NCBI GenBank assembly: GCA_951802425.1
Contig: OX637804.1
Coordinates: forward strand, 992,001-1,056,000
Reading direction: 5' to 3'
DNA length: 64,000 bases
Source: Clavaria fumosa
Lineage: Eukaryota > Basidiomycota > Agaricomycetes > Agaricales > Clavariaceae
The notes beneath the pieces are model-generated. The model was not told the DNA's origin and ran no database searches. It saw only the letters and a list, made by a program, of their open reading frames with translations. The position numbers were made by a program, and so were the translations under genes. Shown piece by piece: positions 1 through 11,195 of this stretch (the stretch's first letter is position 1; each line of letters opens with the position of its first letter).

Positions 1-360
1 GACCATGGCCACAACCATGACCACGACAGCGACGACGATGGTGATGACCACGACCACGACGGCAATGGCGATGACCACGACCATGACAGCGACGATGATG
101 GCGACGATGATGGCGATGACCACGACCATGACGGCAACGACAATGGTGATGACCACGACGGCGACGGTGATGACCACGGTGACAGCGACGGCAACGACCA
201 CGACAGCGATGACAGCGACGACCGCGATGACAGTGATGACAGCGACAGCGACGACAGCAATGGTGACAACTGTGACAGCGACAACTGCGACAGCGACAAC
301 AGCAACGGCGAAAACAGCAACGGCGACGACAGCGACGGCAACAACAGCAACGATGATGAA
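1..360 (+). repeat. Acidic Asp/Ser/His/Asn-rich low-complexity coding-like repeat, cut by the window edge
   Basis: The stretch is built from degenerate repeats of GAC, CAC, GAT, GGC and AGC triplets. Read from base 1 it is open and gives a very acidic chain of Asp, Ser, His, Gly and Asn. A strong splice donor (GTATGT) follows at 361, so this may be an internal exon of a gene that begins left of the window. The Thr/Met/Ala frame that starts at 5 is also open, but only because of the repeat. No domain is recognisable, and a non-coding satellite is equally possible. Confidence 0.5.
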
Positions 361-562
361 GGTATGTCTTTGTCTCCTTTGGGTGAACTTAGAATTACTT
401 TATGTACTTTGTGTTGGACTCGGACTTACGACCCTTATTCAGTACTTTACAAAATGTTTACTAAGACGTAGTAAGGACAACCGGAGTGTCTTAGATGACT
501 TAATTGCCTTAGACTCAATTCTAAGTCTACTAAGTCACCCTCAGTAACCCTCAGAGATTTCC

Positions 563-763
563 CCTTTTCCTGATGTCTCTGGCCACAGCTTTCGTATTGG
601 CGGAACGACCGAACTTCTACTACGAGGGATCCCGCCAGATGTTGTCAGAACTTTGGGTCGTTGGGAGTCCGACTCATTTCTCGCCTATTGGCGCGACGTG
701 GAATCCCTGGCTCAAATCCATTTGGAAGGTTCTAGATCGGCCCCGGGAATCTTGGGAATCTGA
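563..763 (+). pseudogene. Tyrosine-recombinase C-terminal fragment (Crypton/DIRS-like)
   Basis: The frame beginning just after the stop at 544 encodes a peptide with the signature GHSFRIGGTTELLLRG, then PPDVVRTLGRW and a SDSFLAYWR stretch, ending at TGA 761-763. These are the C-terminal active-site elements of fungal tyrosine recombinases: the HxxR box, the later Trp or His, and the Tyr nucleophile in the YWR context. Only the last 60 or so residues are present and nothing upstream continues the domain, so this is a relic of a Crypton or DIRS-type element. The near-identical direct repeats that follow may belong to the same element. Confidence is good for the family and low for the element class. 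Confidence 0.65.
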
Positions 764-842
764 CTTGCCTCGCCGTCGAGCGGTCCTCTGGGTTGGGGGT
801 GCCGTCTCCGCTCCCGCACGTCATCGCCCGCCGGCTCACATT

Positions 843-1037
843 CGGGTGGTACTGTCGCTCCCCCCTGGCACTCCCAGCCTGGCTCACACGAGTGCCTCCA
901 CTTGCCTGTCCCAAGCTCTCCCATACCTAGTCTCCAGCTTACCACTGTATAGTTCACATTACATAAGCCTGCTCTCACCTATTGCATCCACTTACATAAG
1001 CCCCTCCCCTGCCTCAGCCTGAGTGCAGAGCCAAGAC
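843..1037 (+). repeat. Direct repeat, left copy (195 bp)
   Basis: This block is almost identical to 1311-1505, with about three differences by eye. It runs from a CGGGTGGTACTG start to a GAGCCAAGAC end. No open frame in it is convincing. The 19 bases after this copy (1038-1056) recur inverted after the right copy (1505-1523). Confidence 0.85.
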
Positions 1038-1310
1038 GGGAGGGTTCGGTCACAAGAGTGTGACAAGAACGCGTTGTCTTGGCCAACGAAGGCCTCACGT
1101 GACTACCTCTACCTCTCGCGATCCATCGCGTCTCGCAGTCCCAGATGACATCATACCCCCCCCTCCTGCTACATATATAATCGTCCTTGCCCTCCTTCCC
1201 CTCTCCTGAACCTCCCCATTCCTCCTCACACCTGACTCACCACCTCTCCTCGCGTTACCCACCCTCCGCTCCCTGTAGGTTTACTGATTGGTGGCTGGAT
1301 TCATCGTTGC
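1038..1310. other. Spacer between the direct repeats, with a TATA-like site
   Basis: The spacer contains a TATA-like ACATATATAA at 1171-1180, followed by a C/T-rich tract, a common layout for fungal core promoters. It could serve COG3, whose start codon is about 400 bp downstream beyond the right repeat copy. No coding signal is seen. Confidence 0.35.
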
Positions 1311-1505
1311 CGGGTGGTACTGTCGCTCCCCCCCGGCACTCCCAGCCTGGCTCACACGAGTGCCTCCACTTGCCTGTCCCAAGCTCTCCCATACCTAGTC
1401 TCCAGCTTACCACTGTATAGTTCACATTACATAAGCCTGCTCTCACCTTTTGCATCCACTTACATAAGCCCCTCCCCTGCCTCAGCCTGAGTGCAGAGCC
1501 AAGAC
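1311..1505 (+). repeat. Direct repeat, right copy (195 bp)
   Basis: Near-identical partner of 843-1037. The pair plus the 273-bp spacer resembles a very short element with terminal direct repeats, but I could not find convincing TG...CA ends or a target-site duplication, so the class is left open. Confidence 0.85.
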
Positions 1506-1582
1506 TTGTGACCGAACCCTCCCTCCTGATCACCTGACTTCGATCGCCAACGGGGTGACACTCGCATCGCGTGCGACGCGGC

Positions 1583-4500
1583 ATGTCTTCAGGTAGGCGA
1601 AGCGAAGCAGCGTTTGAACCGCCCAAGCCGCAGCAGTTCAACGTCAGCCTCGAGGAATGGGAGAAGAAAACCGCTCTTGACGATGTGCAGGTTCGGAGCG
1701 TCAATGCTATCAAGGCCGCCCGGGAGCGCCTGTTGCTGCTGCCATCAAAGGTGCGGAATACAGCTACATTTGTTCCATCTGGCGTGCCGTGTGCTTTGTG
1801 CTTTATAAAAATCCTCTCGTCAGTTTGGTGCAGACAAAAGAGCCCCTCGAGGTCTCTCGCACGGCCTCGCTCCAAACAAGCCAGGCCAGTCCCCCCGACC
1901 CGTGACGCCGGGTGCCCCACCCGCCCCAGCGGCGACAGCGACAGCGACAGCAGCGACACACGCCCTGCACCCAAAAGCGCCCGTGCAGCTCGCCCAGCAG
2001 TTCCACGACTGGTTCGCGCTCATCGAGCGCTCCGTGGCGCACGGCCAGGAGGCGCACTTCCGCGCGCACGCGACGACGGTCTCCGCGCACCTCGCGGCGT
2101 GCGACGCGCTCGTCGCGCGCCTGCGCGAGGTCGACGCCGCTGTGGCGGGCATGCTGGACGGGTGGGCGATCGTGGAGCGTGGCGGGAGGTCGCTCGAGGA
2201 TGCGTGTGAGAAGTTGTTGAGGGAGCGGGTATGTTTGACCTTGACCCCCCCCCTCCCTTTGTCTGCGGATAGAGGCCTACACTGATAAATCTATGCAGGA
2301 GAATCTATTGACCATGACGGAGGAGGTTGACGCGCACTTGGAGTACTTTCAGCAATTGGAACCGGCTACACGCTTGTTGAATCGTCCGGGCGAATCGCTA
2401 GTGCTTCAAGGGGATTTTCTGGACACCGTCGAAAGGGTTGATATCTGTATTTCTTTCCTCCTCTCTCATGTAGGTGCGCACCAACCCGGCCTCTCGGCCA
2501 TGTCTCTCAAGAAATTACCGCCCTCCAGCGTCATTATCGCGAATCGGATGTCCATCTGCTCAGGTATCAACAATGCATGACACGGGCAATGACACTGATC
2601 AAAATGTACTTTGTCAACTCCCTCCGTGCTCTATCGAGTGACACCTCCAAGCGGCTGTCTGAAAAGGCATGAGATTTTCGTGTCCTCTCTTTCTCCTCGT
2701 GCTAATGCCGATAGTCCATCAGGAGGTTTCCGCAACGGCGCAGATGCATCTCCTCTATACGAAGTTCCACAGCATCGCATCGCAGCTCTCCCCGCTCATC
2801 GCCGAGCTCGAGCGCCGCACCAGATCGTATCCAGAGGAATTGTCCGCGCTCCTGTCCGAGTGTCACACGACGTACTTCAACGTCAGAAAGGCTCTGCTCA
2901 TCGGCCCGTTGACGCAGGAGATCCAGATCCTTGACCCCGCCAGAACGGAGATCGTCGAGCTGGTCAGTTCTTGCACCTCACGGTCACCAGTTGCGACAAA
3001 TATATACCTTTTTTTTTTTTTTTTTTCCTTTTTGCTCCCCAGACTCGCGCGGGATGTAGTTACCTCAAGCAGCTCTGCACCGACGAGTACCGCCTCTACA
3101 CCGCATTTTTCCACTCCGGGGAGGATCAGCTCCAGTTGAGTCCAATCATGCTTTTGTGTGTGCCTGACATATGAGCATCATGCCGCCACGCTTTTTGGTT
3201 AGTCGGTTCCTCGAGAATCTGTGCGATTATCTCTACGACGACTTGCGCCCGCGAATCCTACACGAGCCGCGTCTGACCGTTCTGTGCGATGTCTGCAACG
3301 TGCTCCAAGCCTTGTTGGTCTTGGGCAGTTCCATCATTTCTGAGTTACCCGCCGACGGGGAAGAGGAGGGGCCGAATGAACTGACGGAGGCAGGCCGCGC
3401 CGCGCCGGGCGGAGACGACTTGCTGCTTACGATCGATCTTGATTCCCCGATGCGCAAACAAGGCCGTGGGAGGTGGCACATCAATAATCTGCTAGAGATG
3501 ATCTTGCAAGATGCTCAGACAAGGCTGTTTTTCAAGGCTCAGTCGATCATCAACTCGGAAGTCAGGCAGTTCTCACCAAGATCAGACGAGCTGGCCTATC
3601 CTGACAAGCTCATGAGTAAGTGACCTGTAGGACTTTACGGCTCTTAAAGTCTGACACTCTTATTTCAGCTGATACGCATCCCAACGTAACCGTTGATGCC
3701 AAGGACAGAAAAAACATTGACCGCTTGCTCTCAGCAGCTTCCTTGGACAGACAGCATACCTGGTTTCCGACAGTGCAAAGCACCGTCTGGGTTCTTTCGC
3801 AACTCCATGGTTTTGTCAAAGTGAGCGGTGTGTCTCTTTCACTCCAACCTTGCGGCTCTCAACAACAACGCCCTTTGTTGATAGCCCGCGATATTCCAAG
3901 ACATTGCTCAAGAGTCTCTTGATCTCTGCCGCCAGTCTTTGGCAGCTGCCTCGGAAGTGATCAAGATCAGGAATGCACCCTCCAGTATTTTGGACGGCCG
4001 TCTTTTCCAAATTCGGCATCTTCTGATACTGAAAGACCTCGCCAAGCATTTGGAACTGCGTCAATCAGGGTTCGATTCGCCTCACGAAAGTACTGATGCC
4101 GCGGTCAAGAGTAAGCCCGTTTTTTTAAAAAAACTGAAGCAAAATGGTCACAGTGGGGATTCGATACTACTTCTTAGATCCAGCCCGGGCCGTTCTCCAC
4201 AAACCCGCCTCACTGCTGCCAAACACCCTTTTCGCATCATTAGGGATGTTGCTTCCTGAGGGGAGCATCTTACCTGCGAGAGCTGTGAGCATGTTCTAAT
4301 CACGCCCTTGCTCCCTGGTTGAACGGACGGCTGCCCCAGGGTATTGACAACGACCTCAGAGCCGCCTGTAGCGAAGTCATCTCGCAGTGCGCAGATCCGC
4401 TCTCCCGACCGCTGCTCGAATGGATGAGCCGCGTGCGGGAACACAATAAATCCAAGGCCCCCAGTCTAGGCGCTCCTATAACGGAGCAAAGCTGGGCCCA

Positions 4501-4789
4501 GCTCTCCAGCGTCGGGGAGCTCGCCGAGAAATTCCGCACCGACTACGAGCAGCAGCAGCTCCCAAGCTGTGTGCATCGCCTGAGGCTGTACCTCCAAGAT
4601 CCACAGACGGTTTCGGCCCTGACGTCCCACATCCTCGACAGCATCACGGGAAGCTACTCCGCATTCCGCCAGGTCGCGTCGAGCGTCTATCCAGAGGTGG
4701 TGTCCGGGGAGGCGACTGTGTCGTTGCAGTCAGCGATGGCGCTGAGACGGGCTCTTGAGCTCGTCATCGAGCCGGCTTCGATGGGGTGA
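1583..4789 (+). CDS. COG3: Conserved oligomeric Golgi complex subunit 3 (COG3/Sec34)
   Basis: COG3 is a lobe-A subunit of the COG tethering complex that captures intra-Golgi retrograde vesicles. Eleven exons join in frame to 849 aa, close to the family's usual 800-850: 1583-1750, 1881-2228, 2299-2473, 2512-2666, 2723-2962, 3043-3134, 3203-3615, 3669-3820, 3885-4110, 4154-4284, 4340-4789. Family landmarks include FHDWFALIERS near the N-terminus, RYQQCMTRAMTLIK followed by FVNSLRALSSDTSKRLSEK, and FLENLCDYLYDDLRPRILHE in the middle, all of the Sec34 core. The intron at 2667 uses a GC donor and the one at 2474 is only 38 nt. The exon 1/2 junction is uncertain. The in-frame acceptor is an AAG at 1880; a better-looking one near 1836 opens a frame that stops after about 20 codons in a C-run. 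The first ATG that fits the family N-terminus is used. Confidence 0.9.
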
Positions 4790-5073
4790 TTTTTGTGGTC
4801 TTCCGCAACACATCCAAGGCGCAAATGCCATGGCCGCACTCTATGTTCCCCCAAGTAGATTGATTACCTGCATCGCTTCCAAAATGTAACGAGGGGATCA
4901 ATGCCATTTACTGGGTGCGCTCGCCTGCGCTCCGACTGGCGCATGTTACAAACAGCATCTACAATTAGCTGTATGAAGATTCCTTCTTTTTCTTCTTTCT
5001 CTTTTGAAAGTAAAAAGAAATTTGAAAAAAAATGTATTTCGGTACAAGCGATAGAAATCAATAAAATGAGCAA
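4790..5073. other. Shared 3' region of convergent COG3 and UTP6
   Basis: A 284-bp tail-to-tail gap. It is A/T-rich near 4980-5060 (AAAAAGAAATTTGAAAAAAAA and an AATAAA-like AATAAAATGAG), fitting cleavage and polyadenylation signals for both genes. No gene is seen. Confidence 0.5.
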
Positions 5074-7433
5074 TCAGGACGACAGATCTTCAAGTTTTCT
5101 GCGCCATCGAGTGTCCATCTCGAGTTTTTGTTCGTCGCTGGCCAACGTCCTGCCAGACTGAAACGTCTCCTTTCCTGCACTTCCATGCCTTCTTTCCACG
5201 AGCCAGCCAGCCCATTCGACAGTTGCGGAGACGAGATCCAGCCTGCTCCAGTGCTCGTAAATCTCCCGAAGGAATGATGTGTCCGGCCGTCCAGTGTCAA
5301 CCGCCGCTTTGAAGACGTGCTCCCATACTCTTGCGCTCGGAAGATAGGAACGGCTGAGGTGATGGACAAGGCTATTATTGCTGCTTTGTGTCAAGAGCCT
5401 GGCCGCCGTGGGAGACGTAGATCCCTTCCGCAGCAGCAGAAAGCTGGCGTATCGCATCAACACTTCATCATGTACCCCCTGAAGGTAGGTGCTTTCCTTG
5501 AGCACCTCCTGATTGCAGTAATCCCTAATTTGAGCCTTTTCGCGCGGGGCGGGCGGACAAGTAAACCTGGGCGCGCGCACCTGCCAAGATTCGTCCGTCA
5601 TTATTTCCTCCTTTTCTAAGCCCCACACCCAAAGACTCTTGACTTCCTCTGTTTCCGGTGCTGCTCGCATGTTTCTCCTCGCGTCTCGCCAGATGCTCCC
5701 CAACAAGTGACAGCTCCCTCCTAGCGTTTGCTCGGCCTCAAGCCTCGCAAGCCACACCTGCGCCGACGAAGACGCCCTCTCCGTGTACTGTTTTGCAAGG
5801 CACAGCGTCTTCTCAGACTTGGATGGCTTTTCCCAACGCATAAGGAGCCTGAGATGCGCCGCAAGCAACGCAGACGAGGGGTTACTGCCTCGTTTGACCA
5901 CCGAATGTAGATTGGACATGAGATACCGTCGCTGTGTGCAAACGCGTGTCGGTCGGCTGTCAACAACACTCTCAGACCCATCAAGGGCGCCTGCGCTTAC
6001 CAAATTCTCATCGAGAGCCGGCTGCTCGCACCATTTCTCGACAAACTCAACGTACATGTTCAGATTATCCTGGCTCTGCTCAGCGGCGCGCAGCAGCTCC
6101 TCGTTGGCATTTCTTAGCGCGTCCACGAGTCTTTCTTCGTCTGCTTCGTCCAGTCTTTCCAGCGGAGGTAACCCCCGGGTTGCGTAGGCTTCGATCACTC
6201 TTGGGTCATCGTTGATAGTCCTCCGCGACTCCTCGTACAGATGCTCGAGCAATGTACGGCGGAGCGACTCGGGTGAAGGATGGGCCCTAATTACCTCTCG
6301 CAGCCCAGTGAACAGTTCATATGTGGGTATCGCTAAGGACGAGAAAGAGATATGAGACATGGGGCTCTGTATTCTGCCATGAACTTCTCGCATGTCATAA
6401 GGGTTCGGACATACCTTTAAGTGCACTTGATATAACCTCCTTTACTATGGCCCCATCCATGACGCGGCTCCGTGCCGTCTCGTCCTGAGTTGCCCCGAGC
6501 GTATCATTATCCTTTGCGCCGTCGAGGAGCTCAGAATCTGAATCTGAACCAACAACAACAGCCGCCCCCATGTCCGTCTCCACAATGCCAAGCACGCCCC
6601 AACGTCGCCTGACGGTTTCCACGAAGCCCATCTCCATCCGCACCCACTCGCGCCATACCTCGCCCCGCGACTCGCGCGCGTTCATGCGCACACCGCGTTG
6701 CAGGAGGGCGCGGGCGGCCCCGGGCGAGCCGTGATCCAGCTCATGAGCTGCTGCGAGAATATAGAGCGAGGGCGTGTTGGGGTGCAGTTGTAGCGCCCTG
6801 GATTATCAAGTAAAAGGTGAGTGGGGGGGTATTGGCCTTCGAAAATATACAATGCCGCGAAGAGTTTGAGGGGGTGCTCACCTCGCTGTTATCCGCCCAA
6901 CAAGTTTTCTCGCGCCTTCCTTCTGCGCCGTTTTTATATACATCACCCATAGCGCAACGTCTGCTTGGAATTTGCCCACAGCGCGTTCCAAGACGTGTAG
7001 ATGTCTCTTTGTGCCCGCATAGTCGTTCTTGCGCGACGGCCGTATCTCTTTTTTCGGGGGTGAGCCGTCAGCGAATGACGAACTAAAACGTGATACATGC
7101 CACACTCACTTAAACGTTCTGCGCGTTTTTTTCTCAGTCGCTCGAGTTTAGCTTCATACGCAGCATACTTGAGGAAGTCGATCTTGCGCGGAAAACGGCG
7201 CACTAGTGCCGCTTCAAACGCTGTTCTGCACTTTATAATCTGCTTTACTTCAGTCTGCGCCACGCATATTCAATGACCGGTATTTGGAGCGAAATCAACC
7301 ACTCACGGCAGAGAAAAGACCCTTTTGTATGAATTCTCTGAGTTCTGCGAGGGTCTATAACACAGGCGTAAGCAGTCAGTCAGATCACACATCCAAATCT
7401 CACCTGCTCCTGTTGATATTGAACTCTCTCCAT
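5074..7433 (-). CDS. UTP6: U3 snoRNA-associated protein 6 (SSU processome, HAT repeats)
   Basis: Utp6 is a HAT-repeat component of the UTP-B subcomplex of the small-subunit processome, which acts in the nucleolus on 18S pre-rRNA. Six exons, in transcript order 7433-7404, 7354-7307, 7254-7110, 7047-6882, 6797-6415 and 6332-5074, sum to 676 aa with all phases consistent. The N-terminus is diagnostic: MERVQYQQEQ, then KQIIKCRTAFEAALVRRFPRK and FLKYAAYEAKLERLRKKR. The later stretch ARALQLHPNTPSLYILAAHE is a typical HAT unit of this family. The long last exon has further HAT-like helices (for example VWEHVFKAAV) and no recognisable extra domain. It is longer than yeast Utp6 (about 440 aa) and near the size of other basidiomycete forms. 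It is divergent from the amylase gene and convergent with COG3. Confidence 0.92.
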
Positions 7434-7544
7434 GATGGATGTCGTAATAAAGTTGTTTGCAGTTGTTTACAGTTACCTTGCTGTGCGTTGCCTCAGAATA
7501 AAATAACAAATTTTTTGGGTCCGTTTGGGCGTTCTCCATTCCCA
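7434..7544. promoter_or_regulatory. Bidirectional promoter between UTP6 and the alpha-amylase gene
   Basis: Only 111 bp separate the two start codons, so the 5' UTRs and core promoters must overlap or lie within the neighbouring genes. The stretch is A/T-rich, with AATAAAATAACAAATTTTTT at 7497-7516. No clear TATA box is seen. Confidence 0.6.
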
Positions 7545-9780
7545 ATGGCATCGAAAACCATCCGCGCCCTCGTGCGCCTCCTTTGCATCCCCCTCCTACT
7601 CGCAGCGCCCTCGTCCGCCGCCACCGCCGAACAATGGCGCACCCGTTCCATCTACCAGGTATGACTCCCCCCACCCCCACCGTCAACCAAACACCTCACT
7701 AACGGTCACCGGTCACCTCCCACAGCTGCTCACCGACCGATTCGCAGTCAGCAACCCCACCGCCAGCCCGGCATGCAACACCTCCGCGCAGCGCTACTGC
7801 GGCGGCTCGTGGAAGGGCATCACCGCCCACCTCGACTACATCCAGGGCATGGGCTTCGACGCCGTGTGGATCTCGCCTGTCGTCGCTAACATTGCGGGCA
7901 ACACCCCGTATGGCGAGGCCTATCACGGGTGCGTTGCGCAGCCATAGTGCCCTCTCTCCACACACACCCGTCGACCATAGACTGATGGGCGAGAGCGCAC
8001 TCCCTACCCAGGTACTGGGCCCAGAACCTCAGCGCGCTCAACCCCAACTTCGGCTCCCCCGCCGACCTGCAGGCCCTAAGCAGCGCCCTCCACGCACGGA
8101 ACATGTACCTCATGCTCGACGTCGTCGCCAACCACATGGGCAGCACAGGCGGGCCAGCCCCGCCGCCCTCCTTCTCCAACCTCGCGCCCTTCAACGCACC
8201 CGGCGACTTCCACCCTTTCTGCTTCATCAACAGCAGCACCGGCGACGCGAACCAGACCGAGCTCGAGCAGTGCTGGCTCGGCGACGCGAAGGTGCCCCTG
8301 CCCGACCTCGACACCGAGGACGAGCGCGTCGTCGACGGGCTGTACGCCTGGGTCGCCCGCCTCGTCGCCGACACCCTCGCCGACGGCGTCCGCATCGACA
8401 CCGTCAAGCACGTGCGCAAGGACTTTTGGCCCGACTTTGCGCGCTCGGCGGCGGTGTTCGCGCTCGGAGAGGTTGGGCTCTTCCGCGGTCGTTCTGTTTC
8501 CCTGTATTCCTCCCCCCGTTGACATCGACCCAGGTGTTTAGCGGCGATGTCTCCTATACGGCTGCATACACCCGTTCGTCCCGCCGCCCCTTTCATCATC
8601 ACACACACATCCGCAGCGGCTCACTCACTCACCCGTCCGCAGAGGTCCTAGACGGCATCCTGGACTACCCCACGTATTTCGCGGTGCTCCACGCGTTCGC
8701 CTCGCCCTCCGGGAACCTCACGGCCCTCAAGGAGACCGTCGTCGCGACGCAGCGGGCCTACAAGAACGGGGCGATAGGCTCGGGGTCCTTCGTCGAGAAT
8801 CATGACCAGCCGCGGATCCAGTCGATGACCAGCGACCAGGCGGTGGGTCGTCGTGTGTTGGCACCCGCCTGATTGCTTTCCCCCCCCCCTCTGACGAATG
8901 CACAGCTCGTGAAGAACGCCATCACTTGGCCTTTCGTCCAGGATGGCATACCCATTCTTTACTACGGTGAGCTCTCGCCTCAACCTCCGATGACCCCCCC
9001 TCCCCCGTGTCTCAAAATCGAGCCAGGCCAGGAACAGGGATACACAGGCGGTGCCGTGCCGAGTAACCGGGAAGCGTACGCGTTCCTTTTTTTTTTTGCC
9101 ACGCTCGACAGGGCGTTAAAAAATGGCTGACGTTTATTTTGGAAAGGCTCTGGTTCACCGCTTACGAGACGAACAAGCCGCTCGTGGCGCATGTGAAGGC
9201 GTTGAACGCCGCCCGGAAGCTGGCCATAGACGCCAGCACGGCTTTCATCACGACACCGGTGCGCTTTCTCTCCCCCTGTGCTAGCACCCCGGGCAGACCC
9301 AAACACGTTACTCACCGGCGCTCTCGCGCCAAACACAGCTGAAATTCCTCCCGCAGTCCAACAGCAGCGCTATGATCGCGGTGTCGAAGGCGCCTCTTGT
9401 GGCGCTGTTGACGAATGTGGGGGGGTCGTCTACGCGGAACGTATCGTGGACTTGTCCAAATGGGACGTTTGAGAAGAACCAGGCGCTGGTGGATGTGCTT
9501 ACTTGTAACCGGCTGCAAGCGACGGTCGGAGGTGGTCTGACTGTGCAAGCCAAGAACGGACTGCCTCAGGTATGTTATGCAGTGGCGATGCAAGAGTTGG
9601 TGGCTGATACTGTGTGATAATATACAGGTATTACTCCCTACTTCGATGTTGAGTACGTCTGGAAGTCTGTGTCCATCTATGGCTACTGGTAATGCGATTA
9701 CTATTGGGAATGTAAGGGGATGGGTCACGACGACAGTTGTTGTTGTATTGTCGTTATCTTTGTTATGGTTAGAGAGTTAG
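7545..9780 (+). CDS. Secreted GH13 alpha-amylase with a C-terminal GPI-anchor-like tail
   Basis: The product hydrolyses internal alpha-1,4-glucosidic bonds of starch or related wall glucan. Ten exons (7545-7658, 7726-7928, 8012-8471, 8534-8573, 8643-8842, 8906-8966, 9027-9075, 9147-9258, 9339-9569, 9628-9780) sum to 540 aa. An N-terminal signal peptide (LVRLLCIPLLLAAPSSAATA) precedes the catalytic barrel. All four GH13 signature regions are present: DVVANH, GVRIDTVKH (nucleophile Asp), LGEVFSG (acid/base Glu, split by an intron) and FVENHDQPR (last catalytic Asp). N-glycosylation sequons such as NSS and NVS occur. The C-terminus ends in a hydrophobic run (TTTVVVVLSLSLLWLES) after a small-residue region. 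This is typical of fungal GPI-anchored amylase-like proteins implicated in alpha-glucan metabolism, and unlike soluble Taka-amylase (about 480 aa mature). The start codon is in frame with the signal peptide. Confidence 0.9.
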
Positions 9781-11195
9781 ATTTGATAGATTGAATGATA
9801 GATTTGATAGATTTGAATGATAGATTTGAATGACTTTGAATATGAATGGAAAATGACATCACAATGGATTATGACGTCATAACAAGGGAACATGTGATAG
9901 TTAAAGGGTAGCTATACATTCCCTTCATCGATGAGAAGGTGTCCATAGCGAAAGGGCATTGATTAGGGCATGGTTTCAAAGTCACCCACTCTGTTGTACG
10001 TAGCAAAGTATGAGATGAGGCTCTGCATCACCCAAGTCGTGCTGTGCGACGCTGCCCTGGAACGCGACCATCTCCGTGGCTATATACTGCCCGACATCAC
10101 TGTACCCCCCCCCCCCCCCCTCCACCCTCTGCGTGCTGTCTACCCATGGAGGACTATCGCTGCCGCGCCGGTTGCGGTTCGCGGAGTTTCTGCGTTCGAT
10201 GTTCTTCGAAGGGAGTCGTGTCTGTCGGCGCGGAGGTCCGGTGTGGTGGAGTGTCGGGGTGGGCAGCTCTGCGGGAGACAGGGGAATAAGGGCCAGATGC
10301 GAGGGGGAGTTGCTGGGGTTGGTGGTGATGGTGTGGGTGACGGTGGTGACGGTGGACAAAGTCAGCGTGAGTACTGGGCGACGTTTGGTTTAGGATGTCG
10401 GGGGATAAGAGTGTGTTGAGCGCTGGAGAGGCGTGGAGCTGGGATGAGTGCCTCATCGCGGCGGGATAGCAAGCGGGTTGCTAGCGGTCCATGTCATCGT
10501 TATCCCTGTTGTGGCCGATGTCGCGGCGGTGGTCGGTGTCGCAGGGCAGGAAGACGATCCGTCTTCTTACCTGTAGCAATTTCCCCTCAGAGCAGCAGTG
10601 CCCCGTTCGGCGACACATAAGCTGGTCAGGGGAGAGCTGGTCAGGGGAGAGGGACTGAAGGAGGGAACTAAAAATTCAGGGCGCTTGTCTAGTCCACATC
10701 CGATGGCCGGATCACTCGCCCTGAACTAAACAGGCGCCCGGACCGCCACTGCTCCGTCGCGATCACGGGGGCGCAGATTGGGTTTTGTTCTCTTGGCGCT
10801 ACGTTGGTCACAGCCCCTGCCTTTAAATGAAGCAACGCCGGACTCGGCGCTCTGCTCGACGCCGCCACAATCAAGAATTAAGCGATCAACTAGGCGGTGT
10901 AATCAAGAAAAATACCCGGTGATGCCGTGTCCTTGCAGGTCCGTATTCGGCCACAGTGTCAATGTCCTGGTACATTGCGAACTGATTTAATGAATTAAGT
11001 TGCAAGTAGAGGCCATTCGCCTCTGTATTCCTATATACAGGAAGACAATAGAACGTGTATCCGCTACAAACGAGAGTGGTGTACATGGGTGCGATCGGGT
11101 GACTACGGCCCGGTCCCCCCAATGTCCGGATCAAAACTGGGATCAAAATACGGCTTTGCCGGGGGAACGACACACTCTTTCTCTCCAAAACAACG
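9781..11195. other. Intergenic region without a confident gene
   Basis: Near 9783-9840 there is a short A/T-rich repeat of GATTTGATAGATT-like units. A perfect palindrome ATGACGTCAT lies at 9871-9880. A run of about 16 C lies near 10104. A hairpin-forming pair (TTCAGGGCG ... CGCCCTGAA) lies near 10675-10725. Open frames on both strands at 9970-10460 are rich in Thr, Pro, His or Arg and look compositional. No family is recognised. The last few hundred bases should hold the T1 promoter, but they do not share the upstream block of T2-T14. Confidence 0.5.

Noticed and set aside
5..547. Thr/Met/Ala-rich 180-codon frame
   Set aside because: It exists because GAC/GAT/CAC repeats lack stops in all frames; the acidic frame with a splice donor is no less likely and neither has a domain.
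7892..8872. Arg-rich 326-codon frame over the amylase
   Set aside because: Shadow of the GC-rich amylase exons; the GH13 motifs lie in another frame.
9970..10460. Possible genes on either strand between the amylase and T1
   Set aside because: The frames are rich in Thr/Pro/His or Arg, overlap each other and show no motif, signal peptide or conserved splice pattern.
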